Shown: positions 23,391 to 32,941 of the stretch, piece after piece
Layout: every line of letters begins with the position of its first letter
Numbering within the stretch: position 1 is the stretch's first letter
NCBI RefSeq assembly: GCF_002441655.1
Contig: NZ_JXJU01000005.1
Coordinates: 70,115-134,114, forward strand
DNA length: 64,000 nucleotides
Origin: Lactococcus fujiensis JCM 16395
GTDB taxonomy: Bacteria > Bacillota > Bacilli > Lactobacillales > Streptococcaceae
Reading direction: 5' to 3'
Made by a program: the position numbers and the translations under genes
The notes under the pieces: generated by a model
The model's database searches: none
Seen by the model: the letters and a program-made list of their open reading frames with translations, nothing else
Told to the model about the DNA's origin: nothing

Positions 23391-24422
23391 TTAATTTTTT
23401 ATTGAAGTATAAATTTCTTGCACCAACTTTTCGGTTTTATCCCATCCCAGACATGGGTCCGTGATTGATTTTCCATAAATTTCAGGACTGTCTTGACGTC
23501 CGTCTTCAATGTACGATTCAATCATAAAGCCACGGACGTATTTTTTAATCGCATCATCCCATTCACGATTAATTAACGTTTGCCGTACAATACGGATTTG
23601 TTCCATGAATTTTTTTCCTGAATTATCGTGATTGGTATCAATCACAATAAATGGATTTTGTAAGTTCATTTTCTCATAAAGGGCGATCGTGTCAAGTAAG
23701 TTATCTGTATAATAATTCGGATGATTTTTACCATTTTCATCCAATCCGCCACGTAAAACCGCATGTGCAAGCGGATTTCCAGATGTCTCAACTTCGGCAC
23801 GCGCAAACAGAAAATGCTGAGCTTGTTGAGCTGCATAGATACTATTAAACATGACTTTCAAATTCCCAGAAGTTGGATTTTTCATAGCTACAGGTGCATC
23901 TATTCCTGATGCCGTGAACCGGTGCTGTTGATCTTCAACTGAACGTGCTCCAACCGCATGATACGAAACCAAATCGTCAACCAGGCGGACATTTTCTGGG
24001 TATAACATCTCATCCGCTGTCGTTAAGCCAGTTTGTGTAATAACTTTATAATGCAAATCACGAACCATTTTAATGCCATTGATCAAATCGGTATGGTCGT
24101 CTTCATCCGGTTCATGCAACATTCCTTTGTAGCCATCACCATTTGTTCTAGGCTTAGCTGTATACACCCGCATGACGATAAAAAGGCGGTCTTTTACCAT
24201 TTCTTGAAGTTTTGCAAGTCGATGAGCATAATCTAAGACAGCCTGTTCATTATCGGAAGAACAAGGTCCAATAATAAGCAACAATCGGTCATCCGTTCCT
24301 TTAATAATTGCTTCTAATTCTTTATCGCGTGCATCTTTCTTATTTTGCTGCTCTTGATTTAAGTGTCCTAACTTTTTGATTGCATCAATATCAATTTTGG
24401 GACTGATTTCTTTGAAAGCCAT
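23391..24422 (-). CDS. 3-deoxy-7-phosphoheptulonate synthase (DAHP synthase), downstream copy
   Basis: 343 residues of the AroF/G/H (class I alpha) type. LLIIGPCSSDNEQAVLDYA, VYTAKPRTNGDGYKGM, GARSVEDQQHRFTASG, KNPTSGNLKVMFN and DTNHDNSGKKFMEQ give the metal and substrate sites. It condenses PEP and erythrose-4-phosphate, the first step to aromatic amino acids. It starts 2 nt after the stop of a second, closely similar gene; the two look like a tandem duplication kept as separately regulated isozymes. Which aromatic amino acid inhibits each cannot be read here. Confidence 0.93.
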   Translation of the reverse strand: MAFKEISPKIDIDAIKKLGHLNQEQQNKKDARDKELEAIIKGTDDRLLLIIGPCSSDNEQAVLDYAHRLAKLQEMVKDRLFIVMRVYTAKPRTNGDGYKGMLHEPDEDDHTDLINGIKMVRDLHYKVITQTGLTTADEMLYPENVRLVDDLVSYHAVGARSVEDQQHRFTASGIDAPVAMKNPTSGNLKVMFNSIYAAQQAQHFLFARAEVETSGNPLAHAVLRGGLDENGKNHPNYYTDNLLDTIALYEKMNLQNPFIVIDTNHDNSGKKFMEQIRIVRQTLINREWDDAIKKYVRGFMIESYIEDGRQDSPEIYGKSITDPCLGWDKTEKLVQEIYTSIKN

Positions 24423-24424
24423 TT

Positions 24425-25468
24425 TTAATCTTCCTGAATTCTTTTTTCATTTTCATAAACTTCATGGACTAATTCTACGGTTTTTTCCCATCCAAGGCAA
24501 GGGTCAGTGATTGATTTTCCAAATGTTTCTGGCTTATCTTGGCGTCCATCCTCCAAGTAAGATTCAATCATAAAACCGCGGACATATTTGTGAATTTTTT
24601 CGTCCCAATCACGATTTATTAGCGTTTGGCGGACAATTCGAATTTGTTCCATAAACTTCTTACCTGAATTATCATGATTTGTGTCAATCACAATAAAGGG
24701 ATTCTGCAAATTCATTTTTTCGTAGAGTGCAATTGTATCTAATAAATCATCTGTATAGTAATTAGGATGATTTTTACCATTTTCATCTAATCCACCTCTT
24801 AGAATCGCATGGGCCAATGGATTGCCAGAAGTTTCTACTTCGGCACGACGATATAAAAAGTCTTGTTTTTGTTGAGCTGCATAAATCCCATTGAACATCA
24901 CTTTTAAATTTCCGGAAGTTGGATTCTTCATTCCAACAGGAGCATCAGAACCCGAGGCAACAAAACGATGTTGTTGATCTTCTACTGATCGAGCACCAAC
25001 TGCTATGTATGAAACTAAATCATCAATTAATGGCAAGTTTTCTGGATAAAGCATCTCATCGGCAGTCGTTAGTCCTGTTTGGGTGATAACTTTATAATGC
25101 AAATCTCGAACCATTTTGATGCCGTTAATTAAATCAACGCGACCATCTGCATCAGGTTCATGAATTAATCCTTTATAACCATCCCCATTTGTTCTAGGTT
25201 TGGCTGTATACACTCGCATGACCATAAAAATTTTATCTTTTACTTCTTCTTGAAGAGCTGCTAATCGATGCGCATATTCAAGTACAGCTTTCTCATTATC
25301 TGACGAACATGGTCCAATAATTAGCAAGAGTCGGTCATCCTCACCTTTGATAATCGCCTCCAATTCTCTATCTCGTTGGAGCTTTAGCTGATTTTCTTGC
25401 GCATTCAGATGGCCTAATTTTTTTACGGCGTCTACATCAATTTTGGGACTCAATTCTTTAAACGTCAT
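24425..25468 (-). CDS. 3-deoxy-7-phosphoheptulonate synthase (DAHP synthase), upstream copy
   Basis: The ATG at 25468 (MTFKELSPKIDVD) has AAAAAGGAT just upstream and aligns with the start of the second copy; an upstream in-frame ATG (25498) adds ten unlike residues. 347 residues with the same active-site blocks as the downstream copy (GPCSSDNEKAV, KPRTNGDGYKG, VEDQQHRFVASG). Differences cluster in the N-terminal 60 residues, the central helix (DFLYRRAEVE versus HFLFARAEVE) and the C-terminal tail, where feedback sites of this family lie. The pair is probably one transcript. Confidence 0.93.
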   Translation of the reverse strand: MTFKELSPKIDVDAVKKLGHLNAQENQLKLQRDRELEAIIKGEDDRLLLIIGPCSSDNEKAVLEYAHRLAALQEEVKDKIFMVMRVYTAKPRTNGDGYKGLIHEPDADGRVDLINGIKMVRDLHYKVITQTGLTTADEMLYPENLPLIDDLVSYIAVGARSVEDQQHRFVASGSDAPVGMKNPTSGNLKVMFNGIYAAQQKQDFLYRRAEVETSGNPLAHAILRGGLDENGKNHPNYYTDDLLDTIALYEKMNLQNPFIVIDTNHDNSGKKFMEQIRIVRQTLINRDWDEKIHKYVRGFMIESYLEDGRQDKPETFGKSITDPCLGWEKTVELVHEVYENEKRIQED

Positions 25469-25604
25469 GCTTTTATCCTTTTTCTGAAAACATTGCATCG
25501 CTTTTCATTGGCCCAATATTTTCTAAATTTTATAGAATATTTTACAACTTACACGTACTGATGTCAAATTTTTAGTGAAACAAGTTAAGTCTGAGGGAGA
25601 AAAA

Positions 25605-25639
25605 ACTGCTTCCATTTCTGAAAGTAGTTTTGATTCATT
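25605..25639. terminator. Terminator after secA
   Basis: AAAACTGCTT on the plus strand pairs with AGTAGTTTT-type sequence ~15 nt later (one G-T), with T/A-runs on both sides. It lies just past the secA stop on the minus strand. Confidence 0.6.
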
Positions 25640-25643
25640 TCTA

Positions 25644-28223
25644 TTATGCAATGTGAGTGCGTCCGTGACAATTTTTGAACTTCTTACCCGATCCACATGG
25701 ACAGAGATCATTACGACCGACGCCAGCGAAAGGATTTTTGCCATTGTTTGTGATATTGGCTGTAGAAGTTGTAACTGCTGACCGAGGGGCTTGTTGAGTG
25801 GCTTGTGCCGTTTGTGGATGGATTTGAGCCTTCATCATCAAGCGAGTTACTTCAAATTCAATTGTACCTATCATGTTGTTAAACATGTTGTATGCTTCTT
25901 CTTGATATTCAACAATAGGATTGTTTTGTGCGTAACCACGAAGTCCGACAGACTGACGCATTTGATCAAGTGCGTCAATATGTTCTGACCAGTTGTTATC
26001 CACGACACGTAAGATAACTGCTCTTTGGAACTCTAATTGACGTTCTGGTTCTGCCAATTTTTCCATTTGAGCAGCATATTGGGTTTTAATTTTATCAAAG
26101 AGTAAATCTTTCAATTCTTGTGCTGATTTACCTTGCAAATCTTCAAGTTTAATTGATTCTTCAGGCAACATTGTATTTTGAACAATAACGAGCAAATTAT
26201 TCAAAGTTTCTTCTTTAGTTAAGTCATTCAATACTTGACCATCAATTTGACGTCCAACCGTACGTTTAAACATCCCCATCAATACTGGCGTCATATCTTC
26301 TTCGGCAACAATGACGTCATGACGTTGCGCATAAATAACTTCACGTTGTTCACGAATAACATCGTCGTATTGCAAGACTTGCTTACGTGAGTCATAGTTA
26401 TTTCCTTCAACACGTTTTTGAGAAGATTCAATTTGGCGTGTAATCAAACCTGATTTAATCACAGCATCATCACCAGAAATGCGCATTTTATCTAAGAAAG
26501 CTGAAACACGTTCAGATCCAAAACGTTTCATCAGATCATCTTCAAGTGAGAGATAGAATTGGGAAACACCTGGGTCACCCTGACGTCCTGAACGTCCTCG
26601 GAGCTGATTATCAATACGACGACTTTCGTGACGTTCTGTACCAATAACTGCAAGCCCACGGAATTCTGGATCTGGATGATCAACCACACCAGCACCCAGT
26701 TTAATATCAGTCCCACGTCCAGCCATATTTGTGGCGATTGTAACTGCCCCTTGTTGGCCTGCATTCATGATAATCTGTGCTTCACGGTAGTGATTTTTTG
26801 CATTCAAAACTTCATGCGGAATTTTTGCTGCGACAAGCTTTCTAGAAATCAATTCAGACGTTTCAACAGCGACTGTACCAATCAAAAGCGGTTGTCCCTC
26901 AGCGTGACGGCGTTTGATATCCTCGAGTACGGCATTAAATTTCGTTTCCAAGGTTGGATAGAGCAAGTCTGGGTGGTCCATACGTTGGATTGGGCGGTTG
27001 GTTGGAATTGGCGTAATTTGAATGTTATAAATTTCACGGAATTCTTCTTCTTCCGTTTTTGCAGTCCCTGTCATCCCTGATAGCTTCTTATACATACGGA
27101 AATAGTTTTGAATTGTAATTGACGCCATTGTTTTTGATTCATCTTGAATTGGAACAGCTTCTTTGGCTTCAATTGCCTGATGAAGTCCATCAGAATAACG
27201 ACGACCTGGCATTGTACGTCCAGTAAATTGGTCAATAATCAAAACTTCCTTATTTTCATCAACCATATAGTCGATGTCATGAAGCATAATATAATTTGCA
27301 CGGAGAGCATTGTCCACAAAGTGAGTCAGTGCAACATTTTCCATGTCATATAGATTGTCAATTTGGAAGAATTTTTCGGCTTTATCGATGCCTTCTTCGG
27401 TCAATGAAATTGTTTTAGACTGAAGATCAATTTTATAATCGTCTCCTTCTTCAAAATCACTTGTTACAATGTTTAAATCTTGACCATCCAATGATTTTGC
27501 AAATTGGTCCGCACGATAATAAAGCGCTGATGAACTTTCAGCTTGTCCTGAAATAATGAGTGGTGTACGTGCTTCATCGACCAAAATCGAGTCAACTTCA
27601 TCGACCAAGGCATAGTTCAAAGGTTTTTGAACCATATCTTCCTTACGTGTCACCATATTATCGCGTAGATAATCAAAACCAAGTTCTGATGAAGTAGAGT
27701 AGGTAATATCACAGTTATAGGCTTCACGTTTTTCTTCAGGTGATTTGGAGTTTAAATTCAAGCCAACCGTTAGACCAAGCCAGCTGTATAATTCTCCCAT
27801 TTCAGTCATGTCACGTGTCGCCAAGTATTCATTGACCGTAACAACGTGAACTCCTTCGCCAGCCAAGGCATTCAAGTAAACGGGCATTGTCGCCGTCAAC
27901 GTTTTACCTTCACCTGTACGCATTTCAGGAACGTCACCATTATGAAGAACAATCCCACCCATAATTTGAACATGGAAAGGATAGAGTCCGAGAACACGAC
28001 GAGCGGCTTCACGACAAACTGCAAAAACCTCGTATAACAAATCATCTAAACTTTCACCTTTTTGAATTCTTTCTTTAAATTCAGGTGTTTTTGCTTTTAA
28101 TTGTTCATCAGAGAGATGTTCCATCTCATCAGCAAAAGTTTCAACTTTACGAGCCATGCGGTCTAGCTTACGTAATTCTTTTTTATCGTTTTCGACAATT
28201 TTTTTAATAAAATTATTAGCCAT
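25644..28223 (-). CDS. secA: Protein translocase ATPase SecA
   Basis: The start [20 protein letters not shown] at 28223 has GAAAGAG upstream and gives 859 residues; the open frame begins 16 codons earlier. Walker A is [18 protein letters not shown]-like [16 protein letters not shown], the preprotein cross-linking and second helicase domains follow ([26 protein letters not shown]), and the C-terminus ends in the zinc-binding [17 protein letters not shown]. It drives secretion through SecYEG. It has its own promoter and terminator. Confidence 0.97.
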   Translation of the reverse strand: MANNFIKKIVENDKKELRKLDRMARKVETFADEMEHLSDEQLKAKTPEFKERIQKGESLDDLLYEVFAVCREAARRVLGLYPFHVQIMGGIVLHNGDVPEMRTGEGKTLTATMPVYLNALAGEGVHVVTVNEYLATRDMTEMGELYSWLGLTVGLNLNSKSPEEKREAYNCDITYSTSSELGFDYLRDNMVTRKEDMVQKPLNYALVDEVDSILVDEARTPLIISGQAESSSALYYRADQFAKSLDGQDLNIVTSDFEEGDDYKIDLQSKTISLTEEGIDKAEKFFQIDNLYDMENVALTHFVDNALRANYIMLHDIDYMVDENKEVLIIDQFTGRTMPGRRYSDGLHQAIEAKEAVPIQDESKTMASITIQNYFRMYKKLSGMTGTAKTEEEEFREIYNIQITPIPTNRPIQRMDHPDLLYPTLETKFNAVLEDIKRRHAEGQPLLIGTVAVETSELISRKLVAAKIPHEVLNAKNHYREAQIIMNAGQQGAVTIATNMAGRGTDIKLGAGVVDHPDPEFRGLAVIGTERHESRRIDNQLRGRSGRQGDPGVSQFYLSLEDDLMKRFGSERVSAFLDKMRISGDDAVIKSGLITRQIESSQKRVEGNNYDSRKQVLQYDDVIREQREVIYAQRHDVIVAEEDMTPVLMGMFKRTVGRQIDGQVLNDLTKEETLNNLLVIVQNTMLPEESIKLEDLQGKSAQELKDLLFDKIKTQYAAQMEKLAEPERQLEFQRAVILRVVDNNWSEHIDALDQMRQSVGLRGYAQNNPIVEYQEEAYNMFNNMIGTIEFEVTRLMMKAQIHPQTAQATQQAPRSAVTTSTANITNNGKNPFAGVGRNDLCPCGSGKKFKNCHGRTHIA

Positions 28224-28285
28224 AGATTCTCTTTCGTTAATAATGTGTAATTTTAAGCTAAAAATCCACATATACAGTTATTGTT

Positions 28286-28314
28286 ATTTTAGCATTTTAA
28301 AACCCATATTTCAA
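28286..28314 (-). promoter_or_regulatory. secA promoter
   Basis: On the minus strand TTGAAA (28314-28309), a 17-bp spacer and TAAAAT (28291-28286), leaving a ~55-nt leader. Confidence 0.75.
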
Positions 28315-28453
28315 ACTAGAAAATGCTTTCCTACTATTTTATTGTTTTTTTATTCTAAAAATTCTGTCACTAGTGAATATTTTTAAAAATGTAGAACCTA
28401 TCAATGTTATGCCCCATCTGTATGTGAAATTTTTTTAGTTTTTACATTTTGAG

Positions 28454-28480
28454 ATAAAAAAAGCTGTCAGCTCTGACAAC
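28454..28480 (-). terminator. Terminator of plsC
   Basis: On the minus strand GTTGTCAG (28480-28473), AG, CTGACAGC (28470-28463), then TTTTTTTAT. It begins directly after the plsC stop. Same CTGTCAG/CTGACA core as other terminators here. Confidence 0.8.
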
Positions 28481-29101
28481 TTATTTAACTTCGTAATGAT
28501 AATCTGGATTTATTTCTTTGTCGAGACGAGCAAAAGCTTCTTCCATCCGGCGGTTGATTTCTTCAATTCCTTCAGCATTTGCTTTCTTAATATCAGAAAT
28601 ATCAATCGGTTCACCAAAATTCACATCCACGCGCTTACGTTTGAAGATTCCTTTCATGTCCGTTGGTCCTTGGTATACTGCTGGTAGCAAACGTACTTTT
28701 GCAAGCTTACCGATAACAGCAACACCACCTTTCATCTCAGATGAATGTCGACTTCCAGTTGGGAACATGATTAATGATTTATCTGATTCTTTCAACTGAG
28801 TAACTGCATACTTCAATGTTTTAGTGCTTGGATGTTCTCGGTCAACCGGGAAAGCTCCACAATTTCTAATCCACCAAGCTGCGAATCGATTCTTAAACAA
28901 TTCCTTTTTAGCCATGAAAATAAATTGCTTAGGCCTTGTCGCAAAAGCAAAGTATACTGGTTCCAATGCCATCCGATGTGGCGCAACCAAAATATAATTT
29001 TCATCTCGATTGGGAATTCGATCCAAGTTATGATAATGAGCGTTCCCATTAAATATAAACAATAAAAATTGAACTAAACCGCGTAAAAATGCGTAAAACA
29101 T
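28481..29101 (-). CDS. plsC: 1-acyl-sn-glycerol-3-phosphate acyltransferase
   Basis: 206 residues. The HX4D motif appears here as APHRMALEP (variant with Glu), followed by PKQFIFMAKKELFKN, GAFPVDREHPS and MFPTGSRHSSEMKGG, the four PlsC blocks. One N-terminal hydrophobic segment (FLRGLVQFLLFIFNG) anchors it. It would acylate lysophosphatidic acid to phosphatidic acid. The usual D of HX4D is replaced by E (HRMALE), so another acyl acceptor in this family is possible. Confidence 0.85.
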   Translation of the reverse strand: MFYAFLRGLVQFLLFIFNGNAHYHNLDRIPNRDENYILVAPHRMALEPVYFAFATRPKQFIFMAKKELFKNRFAAWWIRNCGAFPVDREHPSTKTLKYAVTQLKESDKSLIMFPTGSRHSSEMKGGVAVIGKLAKVRLLPAVYQGPTDMKGIFKRKRVDVNFGEPIDISDIKKANAEGIEEINRRMEEAFARLDKEINPDYHYEVK

Positions 29102-29143
29102 AGCGTCTCCTAAATTTCTTAACTTTATTGATTATAGCATATT

Positions 29144-29177
29144 AAAAGCACGAAAACATCATCTTCGTGCTTTTTTT
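29144..29177. terminator. Terminator of the amino acid permease gene
   Basis: AAAAGCACGAA (29144-29154) and TTCGTGCTTTT (29164-29174) form a perfect 11-bp stem with T-runs on both strands, adjoining the permease stop. Confidence 0.8.
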
Positions 29178-30539
29178 CTATTTTGGTTTACGATAGCTGA
29201 AATAGGACAAAAGACAGATAATCAAAGCGAATATCGAAAGTGTCCATGAATTTGAAAATACTTGAGTAATGAGAACAAAAATCAGTACAAGTAATACTAA
29301 TAGCGTCACAATTTTAAGAAATAGATGACCTGAATTTTTACGTTTAAAGTACATCAAAACCGCTGCAACTAAAAGCATAATCCAGACAATGGTGATAGTA
29401 AAAGAAATCGAACCTGCCACAAAGTGCCAAAAATTATCTCCAAAAATTGCTGATAAAATCACTCCAACAAAAAGGATACCAGAACTAACTAAAATTGCAC
29501 GAACTGGCACTTGATTTTTATTTAGTACGCTCAGCTGCTGGCCAATTTTACTCCTTGAACCTTCCATACGCGAATAAAGTGAACGTGACGTTGCATAAAT
29601 TGCTGAGTTTACTGCTGAGAAAATAGCAATGACTATAACAATCAAGATTATCTTGTCTGCATAAGGAATTCCAACTTTTGTAAAAATTGTTGCGAATGGA
29701 CTTGGAGCATCCGGATTAGAGACTTCAGACCAAGGCAAAAGTTGCAAAAAGAGGAAAATGGGAATAACATAGAAGGAAATAATTCGAACGAGGACCCCAC
29801 GAATCGCTTTAGGTAATGCCGTTTTAGGGTCTTCCGTTTCAGCTACAGTTACTGCAACAAGTTCTGAGCCACCAAATGAGAAAATGACAATAAGTAATGA
29901 ACTTAAAAAGCCTTTGAAACCATTTGGTGCGAAGCTCGGAGCTACACTATCGGATACTTTTTGAACCTCATGAGCAGTAAAACCAAGATGCGCATCATTT
30001 ATTATTAATAAATAAGCACCTAAAACTATTAATAAAATAATAACAGCAACTTTAACGAACGCAAGCCAGTATTCTGTTTCAGCAAAGGCGCGAACAGAAT
30101 AAAGATTAATTGCTGTTCCTAGTACAGCAACCAACAAAGCAAAGACCCAAAGTGGAACACCGGGAATAAGCATTGCTAAGAAAGTTGACACCCCAGCTTC
30201 TTCAGCAATTAGCACAGCCATCCATGTTGCCCAGTACACCCAATCTGTAAAGTGGGCCATGTGTTCACCAACATAAGGTTTAATAATACCAGAGATTCCC
30301 GATTCATGTACATCTTGATCGAGTACCATTCGTCCCACGCCGAACATGACTACAAAAAGCATTAATCCAGCTAGGACATAAGAAAGCAAAACTGATGGGC
30401 CTGCTGCAGAAATTGTTTGTCCTGAGCCCAAAAAGAGCCCTGAGCCAATTGCTCCCCCAAGTGAGAGCATAACAATGTGTCTCGTTTGTAACGTAGACTT
30501 GAGTTTGTGTTCAGAATTTTCCAAATCAAAATTCCTCAT
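29178..30539 (-). CDS. Amino acid permease (APC family)
   Basis: 453 residues, about 12 membrane segments. TM1 has LSLGGAIGSGLFLGSG, the substrate-binding unwound helix of APC transporters. VYWATWMAVLIAEEAGV, FSFGGSELVAVTVAETEDP (TM6 region) and a RSLYSRMEGSRSKIG loop follow. It imports an amino acid with protons; the substrate is not readable. The gene is preceded by a ~260-nt leader with a terminator and a competing hairpin, so expression is probably controlled by attenuation. Confidence 0.88.
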   Translation of the reverse strand: MRNFDLENSEHKLKSTLQTRHIVMLSLGGAIGSGLFLGSGQTISAAGPSVLLSYVLAGLMLFVVMFGVGRMVLDQDVHESGISGIIKPYVGEHMAHFTDWVYWATWMAVLIAEEAGVSTFLAMLIPGVPLWVFALLVAVLGTAINLYSVRAFAETEYWLAFVKVAVIILLIVLGAYLLIINDAHLGFTAHEVQKVSDSVAPSFAPNGFKGFLSSLLIVIFSFGGSELVAVTVAETEDPKTALPKAIRGVLVRIISFYVIPIFLFLQLLPWSEVSNPDAPSPFATIFTKVGIPYADKIILIVIVIAIFSAVNSAIYATSRSLYSRMEGSRSKIGQQLSVLNKNQVPVRAILVSSGILFVGVILSAIFGDNFWHFVAGSISFTITIVWIMLLVAAVLMYFKRKNSGHLFLKIVTLLVLLVLIFVLITQVFSNSWTLSIFALIICLLSYFSYRKPK

Positions 30540-30652
30540 TTCTATAATTTTTCTTATCTTTTATAAATATAAAACAACAAAACCCTGCTTGGAGTCAAAG
30601 GTGATTAATTTTGTCATATTTATTTGAGATAGAAATAATAAAGTTAAAAAAG

Positions 30653-30684
30653 AAAAGCTAGGTAATCAGAATTACCTAGCTTTT
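30653..30684 (-). terminator. Leader terminator of the permease gene
   Basis: On the minus strand a long stem, AAAAGCTAGGTAAT with its inverted copy ATTACCTAGCTTTT (4-nt loop), followed by CTTTTTT. It lies ~115 nt before the permease ATG and would stop transcription unless melted. Confidence 0.75.
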
Positions 30685-30694
30685 AAAAATCAAA

Positions 30695-30724
30695 GGCTAG
30701 GATACACAAAAGTCGTATCTAGCC
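30695..30724 (-). promoter_or_regulatory. Upstream hairpin that can compete with the leader terminator
   Basis: On the minus strand GGCTAGATAC (30724-30715) pairs with GTATCCTAGCC (30705-30695), one bulge. Its 3' side CCTAGC can instead pair with GCTAGG in the 5' side of the terminator. The two states exclude each other, the classic attenuator layout. Confidence 0.6.
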
Positions 30725-30795
30725 AATGCTACACACAACTTATCTTTGCCAAAAATAAAAGACTGAACGATTTGAATGATGCATTGATTTTTCAT
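30697..30795 (-). CDS. Candidate 32-residue leader peptide of the permease attenuator
   Basis: ATG at 30795 begins MKNQCIIQIVQSFIFG and ends ...ARYDFCVS with TAG at 30699-30697, inside the CCTAGCC arm of the upstream hairpin. It holds three Cys and several aromatic codons. AAAAAAGGA lies directly before the ATG (spacing shorter than ideal). Ribosome position at the stop would decide which hairpin forms. Translation is not proven. Confidence 0.4.
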   Translation of the reverse strand: MKNQCIIQIVQSFIFGKDKLCVALARYDFCVS

Positions 30796-30817
30796 TTCCT
30801 TTTTTAAACTTTACTTG

Positions 30818-30846
30818 ATTATATTCTTTTCTTTTTATGATTGCAA
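30818..30846 (-). promoter_or_regulatory. Promoter of the permease leader
   Basis: On the minus strand TTGCAA (30846-30841), a 17-bp spacer and TATAAT (30823-30818), ~23 nt before the leader peptide. Confidence 0.8.
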
Positions 30847-30869
30847 GAATTCATTAGACTATTTAGAAT

Positions 30870-31487
30870 TTATTGCATCAATTTGATTAAATCAATTGAA
30901 CATAGATCTTCATTTAGTAGATGGTGTGTTCTAAGCCCCACTAATTTTGCCCCTTGAATATTTTCCCAATTATCATCAACAAATAACGTTTCTTCTGCTT
31001 TAATATTTGCTTGTTTTAGAACTGTTTCAAAGGCCTCTGGATTCGGCTTTCGTTGATGTAAAAGATGTGAATAATAGAGATCAGAAAAATAAGAGCATAG
31101 TGGTTTTCCAAATTGATCTAAACAATCCTCTTCAAATTTTTTCGCATGGATAGCATTTGTATTTGAAAAAAGATAAATTTGAAACTTTGAAGCAACTTTT
31201 TCCAGGAATTTCATTCTTTCTGCAACAAATGGATTGAGGATTAAATTCCAAGCTTCTTCAATTTCTTCATCTTTAAGCTGCTCTCCAGATATTTGACGGA
31301 TTGATTCGTAAAATTGTTCCGAGCTAATTTTTCCAAGTTCCAAGGCTTCAAAAGTTATATTTTGTTGCTTTGCACTAAAATATTGTTTAAAATCATGAAA
31401 ACCTAGTTCTTCAAAACGTGTGGTCATTTTATCAAAACTCAGGTCAATGATAACTCCACCTAAATCAAAAATAATGTTTTTAATCAT
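30870..31487 (-). CDS. HAD family hydrolase (YihX-like)
   Basis: 205 residues. Motif I is NIIFDLGGVIIDLS (the second Asp of DxD replaced by Gly, as in the YihX/epoxide-hydrolase N-domain subgroup), motif II is YLFSNTNAIH, motif III a Lys in QRKPNPEAF, and motif IV is ETLFVDDNWENIQGA. Probably a phosphatase on a small phosphate ester; substrate unknown. It overlaps the upstream TMEM175-like gene by 8 nt. Confidence 0.85.
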   Translation of the reverse strand: MIKNIIFDLGGVIIDLSFDKMTTRFEELGFHDFKQYFSAKQQNITFEALELGKISSEQFYESIRQISGEQLKDEEIEEAWNLILNPFVAERMKFLEKVASKFQIYLFSNTNAIHAKKFEEDCLDQFGKPLCSYFSDLYYSHLLHQRKPNPEAFETVLKQANIKAEETLFVDDNWENIQGAKLVGLRTHHLLNEDLCSIDLIKLMQ

Positions 31488-32352
31488 TCATCGTCCCTTC
31501 AACATGATCGCCAAATTGATTTCTTTGATTACGATTGCTCACCATTCTAAAAAAGAAGTTAAAGACTGGCACGACAACAAAAAGCCAATGCCCATAAAGT
31601 GGGAAACAAACGGCAATAATTGTAATAATTATGTTGATTATGAGCGTAAATGACAACCTGCTCATCCAAATTTTTCGCCAAAAATTGAAATATTTCGGCT
31701 TCCCTTTACACCTTTCTTTTGTAATTGAATAGCTCAAAGCCTCTTGTTGCACCAAAATAAGAAGCAAAACAATGCCATAATTCAATGATGAATAGGCATT
31801 TGGAGCAACCATTGCCCATTTTGTCAACAATGGAATTAAGCTTAAGAGCCCCGTAAAAATAAAGTCCTGAATAATAATGGACTCGGTGACCTCCTCAGTC
31901 GCCGCGAAGGTCTGGTGATGGTTGAACCAAAAATTTGCCACAACAATAAAACTGACCAAAAATATGCCAACGGCAGACATAAAAGTCCAGTAGCCCCCCG
32001 TACCATTAGGCATTGGAATTTCCAACAACATAATAGTAATGATTACCGCAATAATTCCATCTGAGAAAGCTTCCAAATGGTTTCGCAGTTTTTGTTTAGC
32101 AATTTTATCTTCTTCTTGTGCATGTTTTTTCATTTCATACATACGTTCTTCATCAGACATTTGTGCAAAGCGAGGATGACTTTGTAGAAACTCATCCTCG
32201 AGTTCTTTTCGAGCTTCTGAAAGCTCATTACTTTCGCTCATTTTTTGATAATATTTCAACTTTCGTTTTTCAGAAATGGAAAGCTTTTTCTTATCCTCAT
32301 GCTGAATGTCTGACTTTTCTTGGCTGGAAATATTATTTTGGTCATCTATCAT
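31480..32352 (-). CDS. TMEM175-like potassium channel family protein (DUF1211)
   Basis: 290 residues. The first ~90 are charged and helical ([33 protein letters not shown]). Then comes [20 protein letters not shown], the FSDG(I/V) motif of TM1 that lines the pore in TMEM175 channels, followed by further TM segments. Bacterial members conduct K+. The long charged N-terminal extension is not typical of the short bacterial proteins. It overlaps dtd by 4 nt and the HAD gene by 8, so the three form an operon. Confidence 0.8.
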   Translation of the reverse strand: MIDDQNNISSQEKSDIQHEDKKKLSISEKRKLKYYQKMSESNELSEARKELEDEFLQSHPRFAQMSDEERMYEMKKHAQEEDKIAKQKLRNHLEAFSDGIIAVIITIMLLEIPMPNGTGGYWTFMSAVGIFLVSFIVVANFWFNHHQTFAATEEVTESIIIQDFIFTGLLSLIPLLTKWAMVAPNAYSSLNYGIVLLLILVQQEALSYSITKERCKGKPKYFNFWRKIWMSRLSFTLIINIIITIIAVCFPLYGHWLFVVVPVFNFFFRMVSNRNQRNQFGDHVEGTMND

Positions 32353-32804
32353 TTTCGAATGTCTTTCGTGTCTACAATGATTGTCACTGGCCCGTCATTC
32401 AGGAGTTCAACTTGCATATCTGCAGCAAAAACCCCTGCTTTTGTCGGTACAATTTGATTAAGTTTTTGGTTAAATTTTTCGTACATTTTTTTTGCAAAAT
32501 CAGGTTTCCCAGCCGAACTAAAACTTGGACGATTTCCTTTTTTTGTTTCGGCAAATAATGTAAATTGGGAAATCGAAAGAATTTTTCCTTCAATATCTTG
32601 AACAGAGAGGTTCATTTTATCATCAGAATCTGAGAATATTCTCATTTGAGTGATTTTTCGAGCGGCATAATCAAGTTCAAACTCAGTATCAGCATCCTCA
32701 ATCCCAACTAATAGAAGGAGGCCCCGCTTAATTTCCTCATGAATTGCACCGTCAATGCTGACAGATGCAGATTTTACGCGTTGAATTACTATTTTCATAG
32801 CCAT
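32349..32804 (-). CDS. dtd: D-aminoacyl-tRNA deacylase
   Basis: 151 residues. [17 protein letters not shown] starts the fold (the third residue onward); [21 protein letters not shown] carries the SQFTL motif, and [11 protein letters not shown] is the C-terminal GP-containing active-site block. It removes D-amino acids from tRNA. It lies 137 nt downstream of relA, a common pairing in Firmicutes. Confidence 0.95.
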   Translation of the reverse strand: MAMKIVIQRVKSASVSIDGAIHEEIKRGLLLLVGIEDADTEFELDYAARKITQMRIFSDSDDKMNLSVQDIEGKILSISQFTLFAETKKGNRPSFSSAGKPDFAKKMYEKFNQKLNQIVPTKAGVFAADMQVELLNDGPVTIIVDTKDIRK

Positions 32805-32941
32805 ATTATAACAGAAAAGTTATATTGATGCTTTTCATCAACTTCAAGATACAGAATAGCGAGTAGTCTAGTGATCGCTATAATCATCAGCTTTCTCTGA
32901 AAACCTGATGATACGAAAAAAACAATCAACAGTGACCATTT

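Noticed and set aside
26628-27080. 150-codon plus-strand open frame
   Set aside because: Antisense to secA, with no family features and no start signal.
30540-30869. T-box riboswitch upstream of the permease
   Set aside because: A terminator and competing hairpin are present, but the near-invariant AGGGTGGNACCGCG motif is absent.
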